The position numbers and the translations under genes are program-made. A stretch of DNA of 64,000 nucleotides. Origin: Streptomyces sp. ML-6. Its GTDB lineage: Bacteria; Actinomycetota; Actinomycetes; Streptomycetales; Streptomycetaceae. The notes under the pieces were generated by a model that ran no database searches, was not told where the DNA came from, and was given only the letters and a program-made list of their open reading frames with translations. This document shows positions 51,977 to 62,193 of the stretch, in pieces (position 1 is the stretch's first letter; each line of letters opens with the position of its first letter). Location of the stretch: NCBI RefSeq assembly GCF_030116705.1, contig NZ_JAOTIK010000001.1:4111001-4175000 (forward strand). The letters run 5' to 3'.

Positions 51977-54088
51977 ATGCGTTGGTTGGTGGGGTGGAGC
52001 AGTATCGCCGCACGCTTCGGCACGGCGGGCGCCGTCGGGTCCGACGACGAGGGACGCACGGTGCACCCCGTGGGCTCGCAGCTCCTGTGGGGCGACCCCG
52101 ATCCGCTGTGGGCCGTCGGCGACTGGCGCCCCGACGAGATCCGCATCAGCACGGTCGAGGCCGCCGACGGCACCCCGACCGCGCGCATGGCCGTCCTCGG
52201 CTGCTGCAGCGCCACCGACGAACAGCTGCGCGCCGGCCTCCTCGCCGCCCGCGGCGGGGCCCTGCGCCACCTCACCTCCTGGCCCGGCAGCTACACCACG
52301 GTCGTCCGGATCGGCCGCCGGATCACCGTCATCGGGGACCTCGCCGGGGCCCGCCCCGTCTTCCACACCCCCTGGGCGGGCGGTACGGCGTACGCCACCG
52401 CCGCCCTCCCGCTCGCCGACCTCATCGAGGCCCAGCTCGACATCGGCCACCTGGCCGCCCTGCTGGCCTGCCCCGAGACCCCGGAGGCCCTGCGCGACGG
52501 CACCCCGTACGCCGGGGTGAAGCGCATCCCGCCCGGCCACGCGCTCATCCTCCGCGAGGGCTCGCGCGAGGTCACCGGGTACGAGGCGGTGGCCTCCCTC
52601 GCCGTCGCCGCCCCCCAGGTCGACCCGGTCAGCGCCGTCGAGGGGGTGCGCGACGCCCTGGTCGAAGCCGTGCGCGCCAGGCTCCTCGCCCCCCGCCACG
52701 CCCCCGAGACCCTGCCGCCCGACCCCGGCCCGGTCCCCGGCATGGGCCCCGCCGACCGGCGCGCCGCCCGGGGCGCCCCGGTGCCCGGCATCGGCGCCGA
52801 CCTCTCCGGAGGCAGCGCCTCCGCCACCCTCGCCCTGCTCGCCGCGGGCCTGCCCGGACTGCCCGGCACCCTCCTCGGCCACGGCACGGGCGCGGGGGAG
52901 CGGCTGCTCGCCGTCACCCTCAACGACCTGACCGCGCACGGCCACGAGGACGAACTCGAACGCGCCCGGGTCATCGCCGCCGACCCCCGCCTGCACCACG
53001 TCGTCGTCGCGGCCGGTGAGGAGGCCCTGCCCTACGCCGACCTGGGCGGCGGCCCCCTCACCGACGAACCCGCCCCCTCCCTCGTCGTCGCCGAGCGCCA
53101 CCGCCGCCGCCTCGCCGCGGGCAGTGCCGACCACTTCGTCGGCGGCGGCGCCCGGCAGGTCCTCGACGCCCACCCGGCCCGCCTCGCCGACCTGCTGATG
53201 GACCGCCGCCGACGCCATCTGCTGCGCCCGGTGGCCGCGCTCGCCAAGGCGGAGGGCCCGAGCGCGCAGTCCCTGTTCGTCCCGCTGACCGTCTACCGCG
53301 CGGCCCGCCGGCTGTCCCGCACCTCGTACCGCAGCGGCCTGGAGGAGGCGGCCGACCGGCTGCCGGACGCCAACCGGAACGCCCCCGACCTCGACACCCC
53401 CGCCGACGCCTCGCTCGCCGCCCTCGCCTGGTCACGGCCGGGCCCCGCCGCGCGCTGGCTCACCGGGGAGGCGCTCGCCGAGGTCTCGGTCCGGCTCCAG
53501 GAGGCGGCGATCCGCCCCGTCTCCGTCCAACGCCCCGGCGAGGCACGGGCCAGGGCGGCCCTGGCCCGGTACGCCGCCGACCACCGCATCCTCGAGCAGG
53601 CCGCGGAGAACCGCAGCCAACGCCTGCACGCCCCGTTCCTCGACAACCAGGTCGTACGCGCCGCCCGCGCGCTCCCCGAATCGCTCCGGGTCCAGCCGGG
53701 CGCCCGCGCCGCGGTCCTGCGCCGGGTCCTCGCGGGCGCGGGCATCCACGAACTGCCGCCGGGCTGGGGCACCCCCTCGCTCGCCACCTCGAACGCGACC
53801 GCCCGCACCGGCCTGCGCGCCGCACTGCCCGAGCTGATCGCCCTCTTCGACGCCCCGCTGCTCGCCGACGCGGGCCTGGTCGAGGCCCGCGTCGTACGGA
53901 AGGCCCTGCGTGCGGCCGCCGACGGCGAACCGCTCCCGCTGGAGGGCCTCGCCCACCTGGCGTCCACCGAGCTCTGGCTCCGCCGCCTGGTCTCGCGCCG
54001 CGGCACCTGCTGGACGGGTACGGCGGCACCCCGCCAGCGCGCGGTCGCGGGCGGGGTCGTCCCGGCCAGGCGGACCCTGCAGCGCTAG
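51977..54088 (+). CDS. Asparagine-synthetase-like protein (degenerate)
   Basis: A 703-residue protein related to asparagine synthetase B and to lasso-peptide-type cyclases. It begins MRWLVGWSS, so the Cys2 nucleophile needed for glutamine hydrolysis is absent. The N-terminal half keeps the glutaminase-like fold (SWPGSYTTVVRIGRRITVIGDLAGARPVF). The synthetase half has IGADLSGGSASATLALL where active enzymes have SGGxDS, so the aspartate of the pyrophosphate loop is replaced. The HAPFLDNQVVRAARALP segment is conserved. ATG 51977 is preceded by GGAGG. Activity with ammonia, or a non-catalytic role, is possible. No lasso precursor or RRE gene is nearby. Confidence 0.8.
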   Translation: MRWLVGWSSIAARFGTAGAVGSDDEGRTVHPVGSQLLWGDPDPLWAVGDWRPDEIRISTVEAADGTPTARMAVLGCCSATDEQLRAGLLAARGGALRHLTSWPGSYTTVVRIGRRITVIGDLAGARPVFHTPWAGGTAYATAALPLADLIEAQLDIGHLAALLACPETPEALRDGTPYAGVKRIPPGHALILREGSREVTGYEAVASLAVAAPQVDPVSAVEGVRDALVEAVRARLLAPRHAPETLPPDPGPVPGMGPADRRAARGAPVPGIGADLSGGSASATLALLAAGLPGLPGTLLGHGTGAGERLLAVTLNDLTAHGHEDELERARVIAADPRLHHVVVAAGEEALPYADLGGGPLTDEPAPSLVVAERHRRRLAAGSADHFVGGGARQVLDAHPARLADLLMDRRRRHLLRPVAALAKAEGPSAQSLFVPLTVYRAARRLSRTSYRSGLEEAADRLPDANRNAPDLDTPADASLAALAWSRPGPAARWLTGEALAEVSVRLQEAAIRPVSVQRPGEARARAALARYAADHRILEQAAENRSQRLHAPFLDNQVVRAARALPESLRVQPGARAAVLRRVLAGAGIHELPPGWGTPSLATSNATARTGLRAALPELIALFDAPLLADAGLVEARVVRKALRAAADGEPLPLEGLAHLASTELWLRRLVSRRGTCWTGTAAPRQRAVAGGVVPARRTLQR

Positions 54089-54188
54089 ACAACCCGGCAC
54101 CGGGCGGCCGGCGAGGCCGGTGGTCGGGGTGACGGCCCATGGCCGGTGGTCGGCGGCCGGTGACCGGGCCACGGGACACAATGGCCGG

Positions 54189-57100
54189 GTGCGGTACCTG
54201 ATCCTGGGCGTCACCGAGGCGCGAGACGAGAACGGCGGCGTCCTGCCCGTGGGCGGCCCGCGCCTGCGCGCGCTCCTTGCGGCCCTCGCCCTGCGTGCGG
54301 GGCGCCCCGTTCCCGTCGCCGACCTGGTCGACGACGTCTGGGCCGACGAGCCGCCGCACGACGCGCCCGCCGCGCTCCAGGCGCTCGTGGGCCGACTGCG
54401 CCGCGCGCTGGGCCGGGACGCGGTCGCGAGCACCCAGGGCGGTTACCGCTTGGAGGCCGGGCCCGGCGAGGTCGATCTGCACGTGTTCGAGCGGCTGGCC
54501 CGGCAGGGGGCCGGGGAACTCGACGCGGGCGACCCCGTGACGGCCGCCCGCACGCTGCGCGCCGCGCTCGCCCTGTGGCGCGGCCCGGCCCTGGCCGATC
54601 TGCCGGGCCGGGACCACGGGCACGGCCGGCGCCCGGAGGCCCACCGCCTGACCGCGCTGGAACGCCGCATCGAGGCGGACCTGAGAAGCGCCGCGGAAGG
54701 CACAGCCACGGGCACGGGCACGGGTACGGGTGTGGGCGCAGGTACGGACGCGGGGCCCGGTACCGGTACCGGCTCCGGGCCGCACACCCTCGTACCGGAA
54801 CTCGAGGAACTGACCGCGGCCCATCCGTACGACGAGCGCTTCCGCTCCCAGCTGATCCGCGCCCTGCGGGCCGAAGAGCGCCGGGCCGACGCGCTGGCCG
54901 CCTACGAGGACGCCCGCCGCACCCTCGCCGACGGTCTCGGGACCGACCCCGGCCCTGAACTGACCGCACTCCACCGCGAGTTGCTCGCCCCGCCCCGTAC
55001 CCCGTCCGCGACGACAGGCCCGTCTGCGACCACGGGGCCGTCCGCAACAACAGGCCCGTTCGCGACCACAGGCCCGTTCGCGACCACAGGCCCGTCCGCG
55101 ACGACAGGCCCGTTCGCAACGACAGGACCAGCCACGACAACGGGACCATCCGCGACCACAGGCCTGTCCGCGACCACAAACCCGCCCGAAGCACCGGGCC
55201 CGTCCGCCGTCCAGGGCAACCTCCGTCCCCGGCTCAACTCGTTCGTCGGCCGGGAGCCCGAACTGCGGTCCATCGAGGCCGACCTGTCCCGTTCCCGCCT
55301 GGTCACCCTCACCGGCCCCGGCGGTTCCGGGAAGACCAGGCTCGCCGAGGAGGCCGCCACCCGCGGGGGCCGGACCGCGCCGCCCTTCACGGAGGCGTGG
55401 ATGGCCGAACTCGCCTCGGTGGAGGACCCCGCCGACGTACCCGGAGCGGTGCTCTCCGCTCTCGGGCTGCGCGAGACCACCCTCTTGCGCGACAACCGCG
55501 ACGCCCACTCTCCCCGTACCGACCCGACCGACCTCCTCGTCGAGCACCTGGCGCGCTGCTCCCGCGTCCGCCCGTTCCTGCTTGTCCTGGACAACTGCGA
55601 ACACGTCGTCGGCGCGGCCGCCGCCCTCGCCGAGACCCTGCTCACCCACTGCCCGGGGCTGCGCGTCCTCGCCACCAGCCGGGAACCCCTCGGCGTCCCC
55701 GGCGAATCCGTGCGCCCGGTCGGCCCGCTCCCGGCCGACCCCGCCCACCGGCTGTTCGCCGAACGCGCCCGTGCCGTACGTCCCGACTTCGACCCCGCGC
55801 AGGAGGCGGCGCACGATCCGGACGCCGTCGCCGAGATCTGCCGCCGGCTCGACGGCCAGCCGCTCGCCATCGAACTCGCCGCGGCCCGGCTGCGGATGCT
55901 CAGCCCCCGGTAGATCGCGGACCGGCTCGACGACCGGTTCCGCCTGCTGACCGGCGGGAGCCGCACCGTACTGCCGCGGCAGCAGACCCTGCGGGCCGTC
56001 GTCGACTGGTCCTGGGACCTCCTCGACGAGGCCGAGCGCACCGCCCTGGGCCAGGTCTCCGTCTTCGTGGGCGGCTGGGAGCTGGCGGCCGCGGAGGCCG
56101 TCGTCACGACCGGCCGGGACCGGCCCCCGGTCGCCGACCTGATCGGCGCCCTCGTCGACAAGTCACTCGTCGTCGCCACCCCGACCGGCTCCGGCGACAT
56201 GCGCTACCGCCTCCTGGAAACCATCCACGAGTACGCCGCCGAACGCGCCGCCGAGGTCCCGGACGTGCGCGCCGCCGCCGAGGACGCGCACACCGCGTAC
56301 TTCCTCGCCCTGGTCGAGGAGGCCGACCCCCGGCTGCGCTCCGGCGACCAACTGCTCTGGATCGAACGGCTGGAGACCGACCTCGACAACATCCGGGCCG
56401 CCCTCCACCGCACCGTCGTCACCCGCGCCCTCGAACCGGAGGCCATCCGCCTGGTTCTCGGCATGGGGTGGTTCTGGTGGCTGCGCGACTTCCGCGCCGA
56501 GGGCCTCGCCTGGGCCGAGCGGACCATGGCACTGGGCCCGGAACCGGCCGGTGACCACGACCCCCGCCACTGGCCGCGCATGCATCTGGAGATGCTGCTG
56601 TACTTCCTCACCATCGAGAGCCGCCCGGCCGACCACATCCACGGCGACGAGCGGTACCAGGCCCTGATGCGCCGGGTGGCCGACGCCTTCATGACCCCGG
56701 GACCGCAGTCCGCCCGTTTCCCGGGACTGCTCTGGCCGATGACCCTGTTCGGGAACCGCCCCACGGAGGAGGCGTACGCCAGGATCGAGCAGGTGGTCGC
56801 CAACACCCGTGCCCACGGCGGCGACTGGGAGTACTGCGTCGCGCTGATGTTCCGCACCCACATGATCGTCGACATGCCCGGCGGCATGCCCGGGATCGAC
56901 GACGACCTCGCGGAGCTGCGCGAGCTGAGCCGCCGCGTCGGCGACCGCTGGATCCGCGCGCAGGTCGCGAGCGCCACCGCGGAGGCGGGCGCGATGCGCG
57001 GACGGTACGCGCAGGCGCGCGAGGCGTACGAGGAGGCACTGCTGCTCGCCCGTGAGGTGGGGGCGCACGCCGAGGCGCCGTTCATCCTCGCGCGCCTCGC

Positions 57101-57899
57101 GGAGATCGCCCACCGCACCGGTGACACGGCGGCCTTCGAACGGCACCTGGCCGAGTCGGAGCGCGAGGCGGGCCGTTACCAGGTGCACGACGCCCACGCC
57201 TACAACTGCTTCCTGCGCGCCACCGCGGCCCTGGACCGGGGCGACCTCGCGGAGGCGCGACGCCTGGTCACCGAGGTGGAGGGGGAGGACGGGCACGGCA
57301 TCCCGCCGTCGCACTTCACCGCGATCGTGCAGGGCCTGGCCGCCCGGGTCACGGCGCGCGAGCCGGGGCCGAACCGGGGCCCGGCCGCCGCGGCCCGGGG
57401 CCTGACGGCCGCCCTGCGCGGGGCGAGGGACGCGCGGTGCGCCGAACTCATCACCGGTCAGCTGGCGGAGGGCGCGGCGGCCGTGCTGCCGGAACTGGGC
57501 CTGTCCGGGGCAGCCGTACGGATTCTGGCGGCAGCCGACAACTGGCGCCCCGACGTCCCCAGGTCGAGGGCCGAACAGGCCGGGGTGGACGGGGCCACCC
57601 GGCGGGCGCGCGAGGAACTCGGGCCCCGGCGGTACGAGTCGGAGCGCGCCGCGGGCCGCGCCCTGACCGTGGACGACGTCATCGACCTGCTGACCCGCAT
57701 CACCGCGGACCTTCCTGCGCCGGACCTTCCCGGGACGGACCTCCCTGGGGCGGACCTTTCCGCGCCGGGCCTTCCCGGGCCGGATCTTTCCGCCACGGCG
57801 GCCGCCACGACACCCGCCCGGGCCCCGGGTGCCCCGGGGGCCGTTCCCGGCGCCCCGGGGGCCGTTCCCGGCGCCCCGGACCGGCTCACTGGCAGCTGA
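54189..57899 (+). pseudogene. SARP/AfsR-type regulator (BTAD + NB-ARC + TPR) interrupted by an amber codon
   Basis: GTG 54189 starts an OmpR-like winged helix and BTAD domain (YLILGVTEARDENGGVLPVG, RGRLRRAL-type segment, FRSQLIRALRAEERRADAL). A Thr/Gly/Pro repeat linker and an NB-ARC ATPase follow (Walker A LTGPGGSGKTRLAEEA, Walker B FLLVLDNCEHVVG). At codon 575 (55911-55913) the frame reads TAG directly after LRMLSPR. The next codons, IADRLDDRFRLLTGG, are the normal AfsR-type continuation, where the usual residue is Gln, so one C-to-T change (CAG to TAG) explains it. The frame stays open to 57899, ending with TPR-like helices, giving 1236 codons. A 574-residue fragment is expected. A GTG at 56067 could restart. 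Confidence 0.85.
55011..55172 (+). repeat. 18-bp in-frame repeats encoding TTGPSA/TTGPFA
   Basis: Nine consecutive 18-bp units of the form ACGACAGGCCCGTCYGCG encode a Thr-Thr-Gly-Pro-(Ser/Phe)-Ala linker between the BTAD and NB-ARC parts of the SARP-type gene. Being a multiple of three, slippage would change linker length without a frameshift. Confidence 0.9.
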
Positions 57900-59873
57900 T
57901 GCTCGAATCCGCCCAGGCGGCGAGCGTCGAACCGCCCCCGGTTCGGGCCCGTTCGACGACGAGCCGGATGCTCTTCTGACCGGTGATGCCGACCCGGACG
58001 GGCACGGCCGGATCGCCGCCGCTCATCACCGGGGACTGCCACAGCCGCGTCCCGTCCCCGTTGAAGACGGAGAAGCGCACCGATCCGAGACCCATCATCA
58101 TGTCGTCGACCCCGACCATCGCCTCGTAATGCGTGCACTGCTTGTTCAGCTGGATGGTGACCGAGGACTTGCTGTGCACGGTCACCCCGTGCGCGTACGT
58201 GGTGCCACCGATCGACACGCCGGACCGCTGCCAGACCCAACTGCTCTCGCCCATCACCACCTCCGGCTCGGTGTGGTCGCCCAGGACCGAGTAGTTCAAC
58301 TCGCTGACCCGGTACACCTTCGGGGCCGACGGTGACGGCGTCGGAGTCGGGGTGGGATCCGGCTCCGGATCCGGCTCCGGGGCGGGCGGCTTCGGCGCCG
58401 GAGGAGTGGGCTTCGGCTTCGGTTTCGGGGGCGGGGTCGGAAGGGGCGTCCGAGTGGGGGTGGCCGTGGGTGTGGGCGTCGCCTTCGGCGTCGGCGGGGC
58501 GGGGGCGCCGGAGGCACGGCTTTCGGGGACGGGGTCGGCTTCGGCGGCGGGGTCGGTGCCGGGGGCGCCACGACCGCGGGCTTCGGCTGGTGCCGGGCCT
58601 CGGGCTTCGGCTGGTCGTCGCCGGCCATGGCCCAGACCAGTCCGGCCGTGGCGGTCACGACGACCGCCGCCACGATGCCGGCCTTCGCCGGCGCGCCGAG
58701 CCCCTCCGAGGCGGCGGCACCACCGGCCGCACCCCCGGTGGAACCTCCCCCGGTCGCCGCCGCGGCGGCACCCGCACCGGCGGCACCCACCGCGCCCCCG
58801 GCGACGATTCCGGCAGCCTTGAGCACGTACCCGGTGGCGAACCACCCGATGACCGCGACCGGCAGCAGCGCGGGAATCCCGGCGTTGACATGGGCGAGTT
58901 CGCCCGCGGCGAGCCGGCACTTCACGCACTCGTCCAGATGCCCCCGCAGCCCGCGCTCGGCCCGCATGCGCAGTCCGCCCCGGGCGTACGCGCCGAGCCG
59001 GTCGGCGTAGCGCGCGCAGTCGCCGCCCGCGGTGAGCGCCTGGCTCACGTGCGCCTGGAGGTAGGCCTGCTTGAGACCCTCGCGGGCCCGGCTGGCCAGC
59101 ACCGCCGTGGCGTTGGCGGTCAGCCCGAAGAGCGGAGCGACCTCGCTGGGCGACTCCTCCTCGACGGTGGTGTGCCACAGCACGGCCTGCCAGCGCTCCG
59201 GAAGACTGCGGAACGCCTGCATCGCCATCGACTGCTCGGCCTCGTGCATCGCCCGTACGTCGGCGCCGAGGTCGAGCGTCTCCGCGTCCGACACCTGGGA
59301 GGACTGGGCGGCCTGCGCGGCGAACACCGCGAAGTCGTCGACCAGGTGCTCCCGCTTCGCGGTCCTGGTCCAGGCCGCCCCGACATGCCGGACGGCCGTC
59401 ATGAGGTAGGCCCGCACGGCCTCCTCGGGCCCCTTGCCCCGCCGTACCGCCTGCAGCGTGCGGGCGAAGACCTCGGCCGTCAGGTCGTCGGCCGTGTGGG
59501 CGTCCCGGCAGCAGCTTCGCGCGTAGCGCCGCACCGCGTCCGAGTGCCGCCGGAACAGTTCCTCGTACGCGAGGTCGTCGCCGTCCCGCATCCGCCGGAT
59601 CAGCTCGACGTCGGACGGGGCCCCACCGGAGAGATCGGCGCTGCCGCCCTCCCGCTGCATCGGCACCGACGCCTCGGCCACCGCCTCACCGCCGGACTCG
59701 ACCGGCGCCGGCCACGGGCTCGGCAGCACGGTGCCGCCCTCGGTGGCACTGCCCGACCGTCCCGGTCCGCCCTGACTCGGTACCTGCCGGGAGGACCGCC
59801 CACCGGCTTCCGCGCCACCGCCTATGGCGGAGACGTCGTCGAACGACTCTTCCTGCTGCCCGTCACCGCTCAT
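57886..59873 (-). pseudogene. ECF sigma factor fused to zinc finger, membrane helix and NPCBM domain, apparent frameshift
   Basis: ATG 59873 starts sigma region 2 (DDLAYEELFRRHSDAVRRYAR, TADDLTAEVFARTLQAV) and region 4 (LPERWQAVLWHTTVEEESPSEVAPLFGLT). An anti-sigma-like zinc motif GHLDECVKC, hydrophobic segments (PALLPVAVIGWFATGYVL and AGIVAAVVVTATAGLVWAM) and a Pro/Thr/Lys linker follow. Near 58500, in a run of C and G, the frame shifts: the first frame turns to poly-Arg and stops at 58296. The other frame continues PTPKATPTPTATPT and a C-terminal NPCBM/NEW2-like galactose-binding domain (VYRVSELNYSVLGDHTEP, YAHGVTVHSKSSVTI) to 57886. The span is one base short of 662 codons plus stop. The 3' end overlaps the SARP gene by 14 nt. 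Confidence 0.78.
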
Positions 59874-60160
59874 CGCGGTAGCCCCCGTATGCGCTGTCGG
59901 ACCCGAACATCGGGCAAGCGTGCCACATGGCGCAATCACGCCGAACCCTCAGTCCCCGCAACCACTCCTCCGGGGAGTTTTCGAATACGGGCACCGGCGG
60001 TCATTCGTTCGGTGAACGCTCGCCGGTCGCTTTCCCGTGCGAGCGTGCCGTGAGCGGCGTGCAACCGTTCCCCCGCCGGGGCGGCCCGTCGATGTGAAGG
60101 TTCCCGAGGCGCTCGAACGGCATCCGGTCGGCGACGGAAGAGCTCTCACCGGCCTCCCGC

Positions 60161-60200
60161 GAGCCGGAACGTGCTGGAACGCGTCGGAACGAGCCGGAAC
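60161..60200. repeat. 10-bp tandem repeat, unit near GAGCCGGAAC
   Basis: Four exact-period units: GAGCCGGAAC, GTGCTGGAAC, GCGTCGGAAC, GAGCCGGAAC. Confidence 0.85.
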
Positions 60201-60540
60201 GGGGCGGTGGCGCGGCCCCGTCACGGCATGGGTGGGACGTCTCCGCAGCACGGGCGGCCGCATTCCATGCAGAATGAAGGGCGCGGGCGCCGGGAAATGG
60301 GTGAAATGCGCTCGAAAGGGTGGCTCATTGATAGAGCAGGTGACGGCGGGCCGTTGACCAAGACCCCATCAAATCGGGCCACATCAACCATTCGCCCTGA
60401 ACGCCGTGCGCCCACCGCGTTCGTCATGCTCGCCGCGTTCTCCCATCCCACGCACCGCGCCCTCACCCCTCACCCGAAACGCCCCCTCAAAGCGGGCGCC
60501 GAATGAGCAGGTGCCGGGTGAGGCAGTGCCGAACGAGCAG

Positions 60541-60589
60541 GCACTGGGCGAGGGAAGCGCGGGGCGAGCATGCACTGGGCGAGGGAAGC
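60541..60589. repeat. 18-bp direct repeat within a GCGAGG-rich block
   Basis: GCACTGGGCGAGGGAAGC occurs exactly at 60541-60558 and 60572-60589, inside a ~165-bp block of related GCGAGG/GCGAGC motifs. Confidence 0.8.
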
Positions 60590-60973
60590 TCGAGGCAAGC
60601 GCGAGGCGAGGCAGGCGCCGGACGAGGCGAGTGCCGGACGAACGGGCGCCGACCGCGACACGCGCCGCCCTGAACGCGGCCGTGCACATCGGACTTCTCC
60701 GCCCCCGGCTTCTCGCCCCTCCCGGTTTCTTCGGGCCCCTGCACGCAGGGACGGCGCGGCCGGGGACGGGCCCCGGCCGCACGGACGGCTCCCGGCCCCG
60801 GGCATCGTGCCCGGCGACGCATCGCCGGGCACGCACCCGTCAGTACTCCGGACTCCAGAACCTCGGCGCGTCGAGACCCCGAGAACCCGGTGTCCCGACA
60901 CGGCCCGGCGCACCGGAACCCCGGTCATCCACGCCCGCCGTTCCGCCGTTCCGTCCGGGCGGTCGTGCTCCGC

Positions 60974-61894
60974 TCAGGCGGCCGGCCGGGAACGCAGCCC
61001 CTCCAGCAGGATGTCCAGCAGCCGGCTCGAAGCCGCTGCCTGCTGGGCCGCGTCGGGCAGCGAAGGCGCTGCCGTCGCTATGACCAGCAGGACATCCGCG
61101 ACCGTCACGTCCCGGCGCAGCTCACCGGCGGCCCGGGCCCGGTCCACCAGGCGGCCGACGACCTCCAGCAGTTCCCCGGCCCCCGAGTCGTCGGCCTCGA
61201 ACCCGGCCTCCGGGACGGACCGCCCCTCGGCGGGACGGGCCTCGGACGGATCGTCGCCCTTACGCTGCTGAGGAACCCGGGCCTCGGACGGGCCGTCGAC
61301 CGAACCCGCTACGGCCGTCGACTCCCCGGCCTGCGCCGCGCCGGCCGACGTCGCGCCCTCGAGGTCGGAGTCGACATCGACCCCGACCCGCAGCACCTGG
61401 GGCGGCAGCAGCCGCCCCGCGCCCGAGGCCACGGACGTCCGCAGGAAGCGCGACAGCGCCGACCACGGCTCGTCCTCCTGGCCGAGCGCACTGCGCGCCT
61501 GGTCCGTCAGCCGGGAGGTCTCCTCCTCCGCTATCCGCCGGACCAGCACGTCCTTGCTCGGGAAGCGGCGGTACACCGTGCCGACCCCGACCCTGGCGCG
61601 ACGCGCCACATCCTCCATCGGAGCCCCGTAGCCCAGCTCGCCGAACACCTCGCGGGCGGCTCGCAGGACATGCTCCAGGTTGCGCTGCGCGTCCACCCGG
61701 AGCGGAGTCGAGCGGCCATGCGCCGCGGCCGTTCCGTTCACCCCGGCTGTTCCGTTCACCCCGGCCGTGGCGGTCGTACCGGCCGGGGCGGCTGTCGCCA
61801 CCGCAACCGCTCCCACCGCGCCGTTTCGCCCGTTCCCTTCGGACGAATGGGGCGTAACCGCAGCATTCTGCCAATGAGAATCCTGAATCTGCAT
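60974..61894 (-). CDS. atrA: TetR-family regulator AtrA
   Basis: A 306-residue TetR regulator. The ~60-residue N-terminus starts MQIQDSHWQ and is Ala/Thr/Gly-rich. The helix-turn-helix is RNLEHVLRAAREVFGELGYG ... DVARRARVGVGTVYRRFPSKD. The C-terminal domain carries a ~70-residue Ser/Ala/Glu/Pro-rich insertion (about residues 190-255) before the last helices (GELLEVVGRLVDRARAAGELR). AtrA is a global activator in Streptomyces, of actII-ORF4 and of N-acetylglucosamine uptake among others. The identification rests on the MQIQDSH start, the domain and the divergent ndh, as for S. coelicolor SCO4118. ATG 61894 follows GGGGGAAC. Confidence 0.9.
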   Translation of the reverse strand: MQIQDSHWQNAAVTPHSSEGNGRNGAVGAVAVATAAPAGTTATAGVNGTAGVNGTAAAHGRSTPLRVDAQRNLEHVLRAAREVFGELGYGAPMEDVARRARVGVGTVYRRFPSKDVLVRRIAEEETSRLTDQARSALGQEDEPWSALSRFLRTSVASGAGRLLPPQVLRVGVDVDSDLEGATSAGAAQAGESTAVAGSVDGPSEARVPQQRKGDDPSEARPAEGRSVPEAGFEADDSGAGELLEVVGRLVDRARAAGELRRDVTVADVLLVIATAAPSLPDAAQQAAASSRLLDILLEGLRSRPAA

Positions 61895-61984
61895 AACTGT
61901 TCCCCCGGTTATGACGTCTCCCCCCGGAGACTTCCCGCCGTCTGAGCCGGAGAGTGGATCATGGTCTCGATCCGACACCCCGGC

Positions 61985-62014
61985 GACATACGAACATAGT
62001 TGAGCCCGGGTCAA
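61985..62014 (-). promoter_or_regulatory. Candidate atrA promoter with overlapping dyad
   Basis: On the minus strand TTGACC and TATGTC are separated by 18 bp, giving a leader of about 85 nt before atrA. The -35 region lies inside the imperfect dyad TTGAGCCCGGGTCAA (62000-62014), where a repressor or autoregulator could bind. Confidence 0.45.
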
Positions 62015-62193
62015 TTCAGAAGGGGGTAGTTCCGCATGGGTGCCCCCCGATCGGAGCAAGGACCGGTCGGGCACTGATCCACCCCCGGTCCGGCACCCCC
62101 ACCACAACCCCTGACCTGCGCAGCTTCCCCACCTCCCTGGTGTCCGGCCGCGGCCACCCGCCGAGAACCTCCGGTCACACAATTTGTCGAGGC

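Larger units (their letters stand above)
59874..60973. other. 1.1-kb repeat-rich gap between the sigma factor and atrA
   Basis: No gene is supported. Frames on both strands are Arg/Pro/Ala low complexity and mutually overlapping. The gap contains a 10-bp tandem repeat (60161-60200), an AT-richer stretch around 60290-60410 with TTGACC at 60354, and a GCGAGG-rich repeat block (about 60490-60655). The sigma-factor promoter should lie in the first few hundred bases. Confidence 0.45.

Noticed and set aside
60384..60928. ORFs in the gap upstream of atrA
   Set aside because: Arg/Pro/Ala low complexity produced by the GCGAGG repeats; no start signals.
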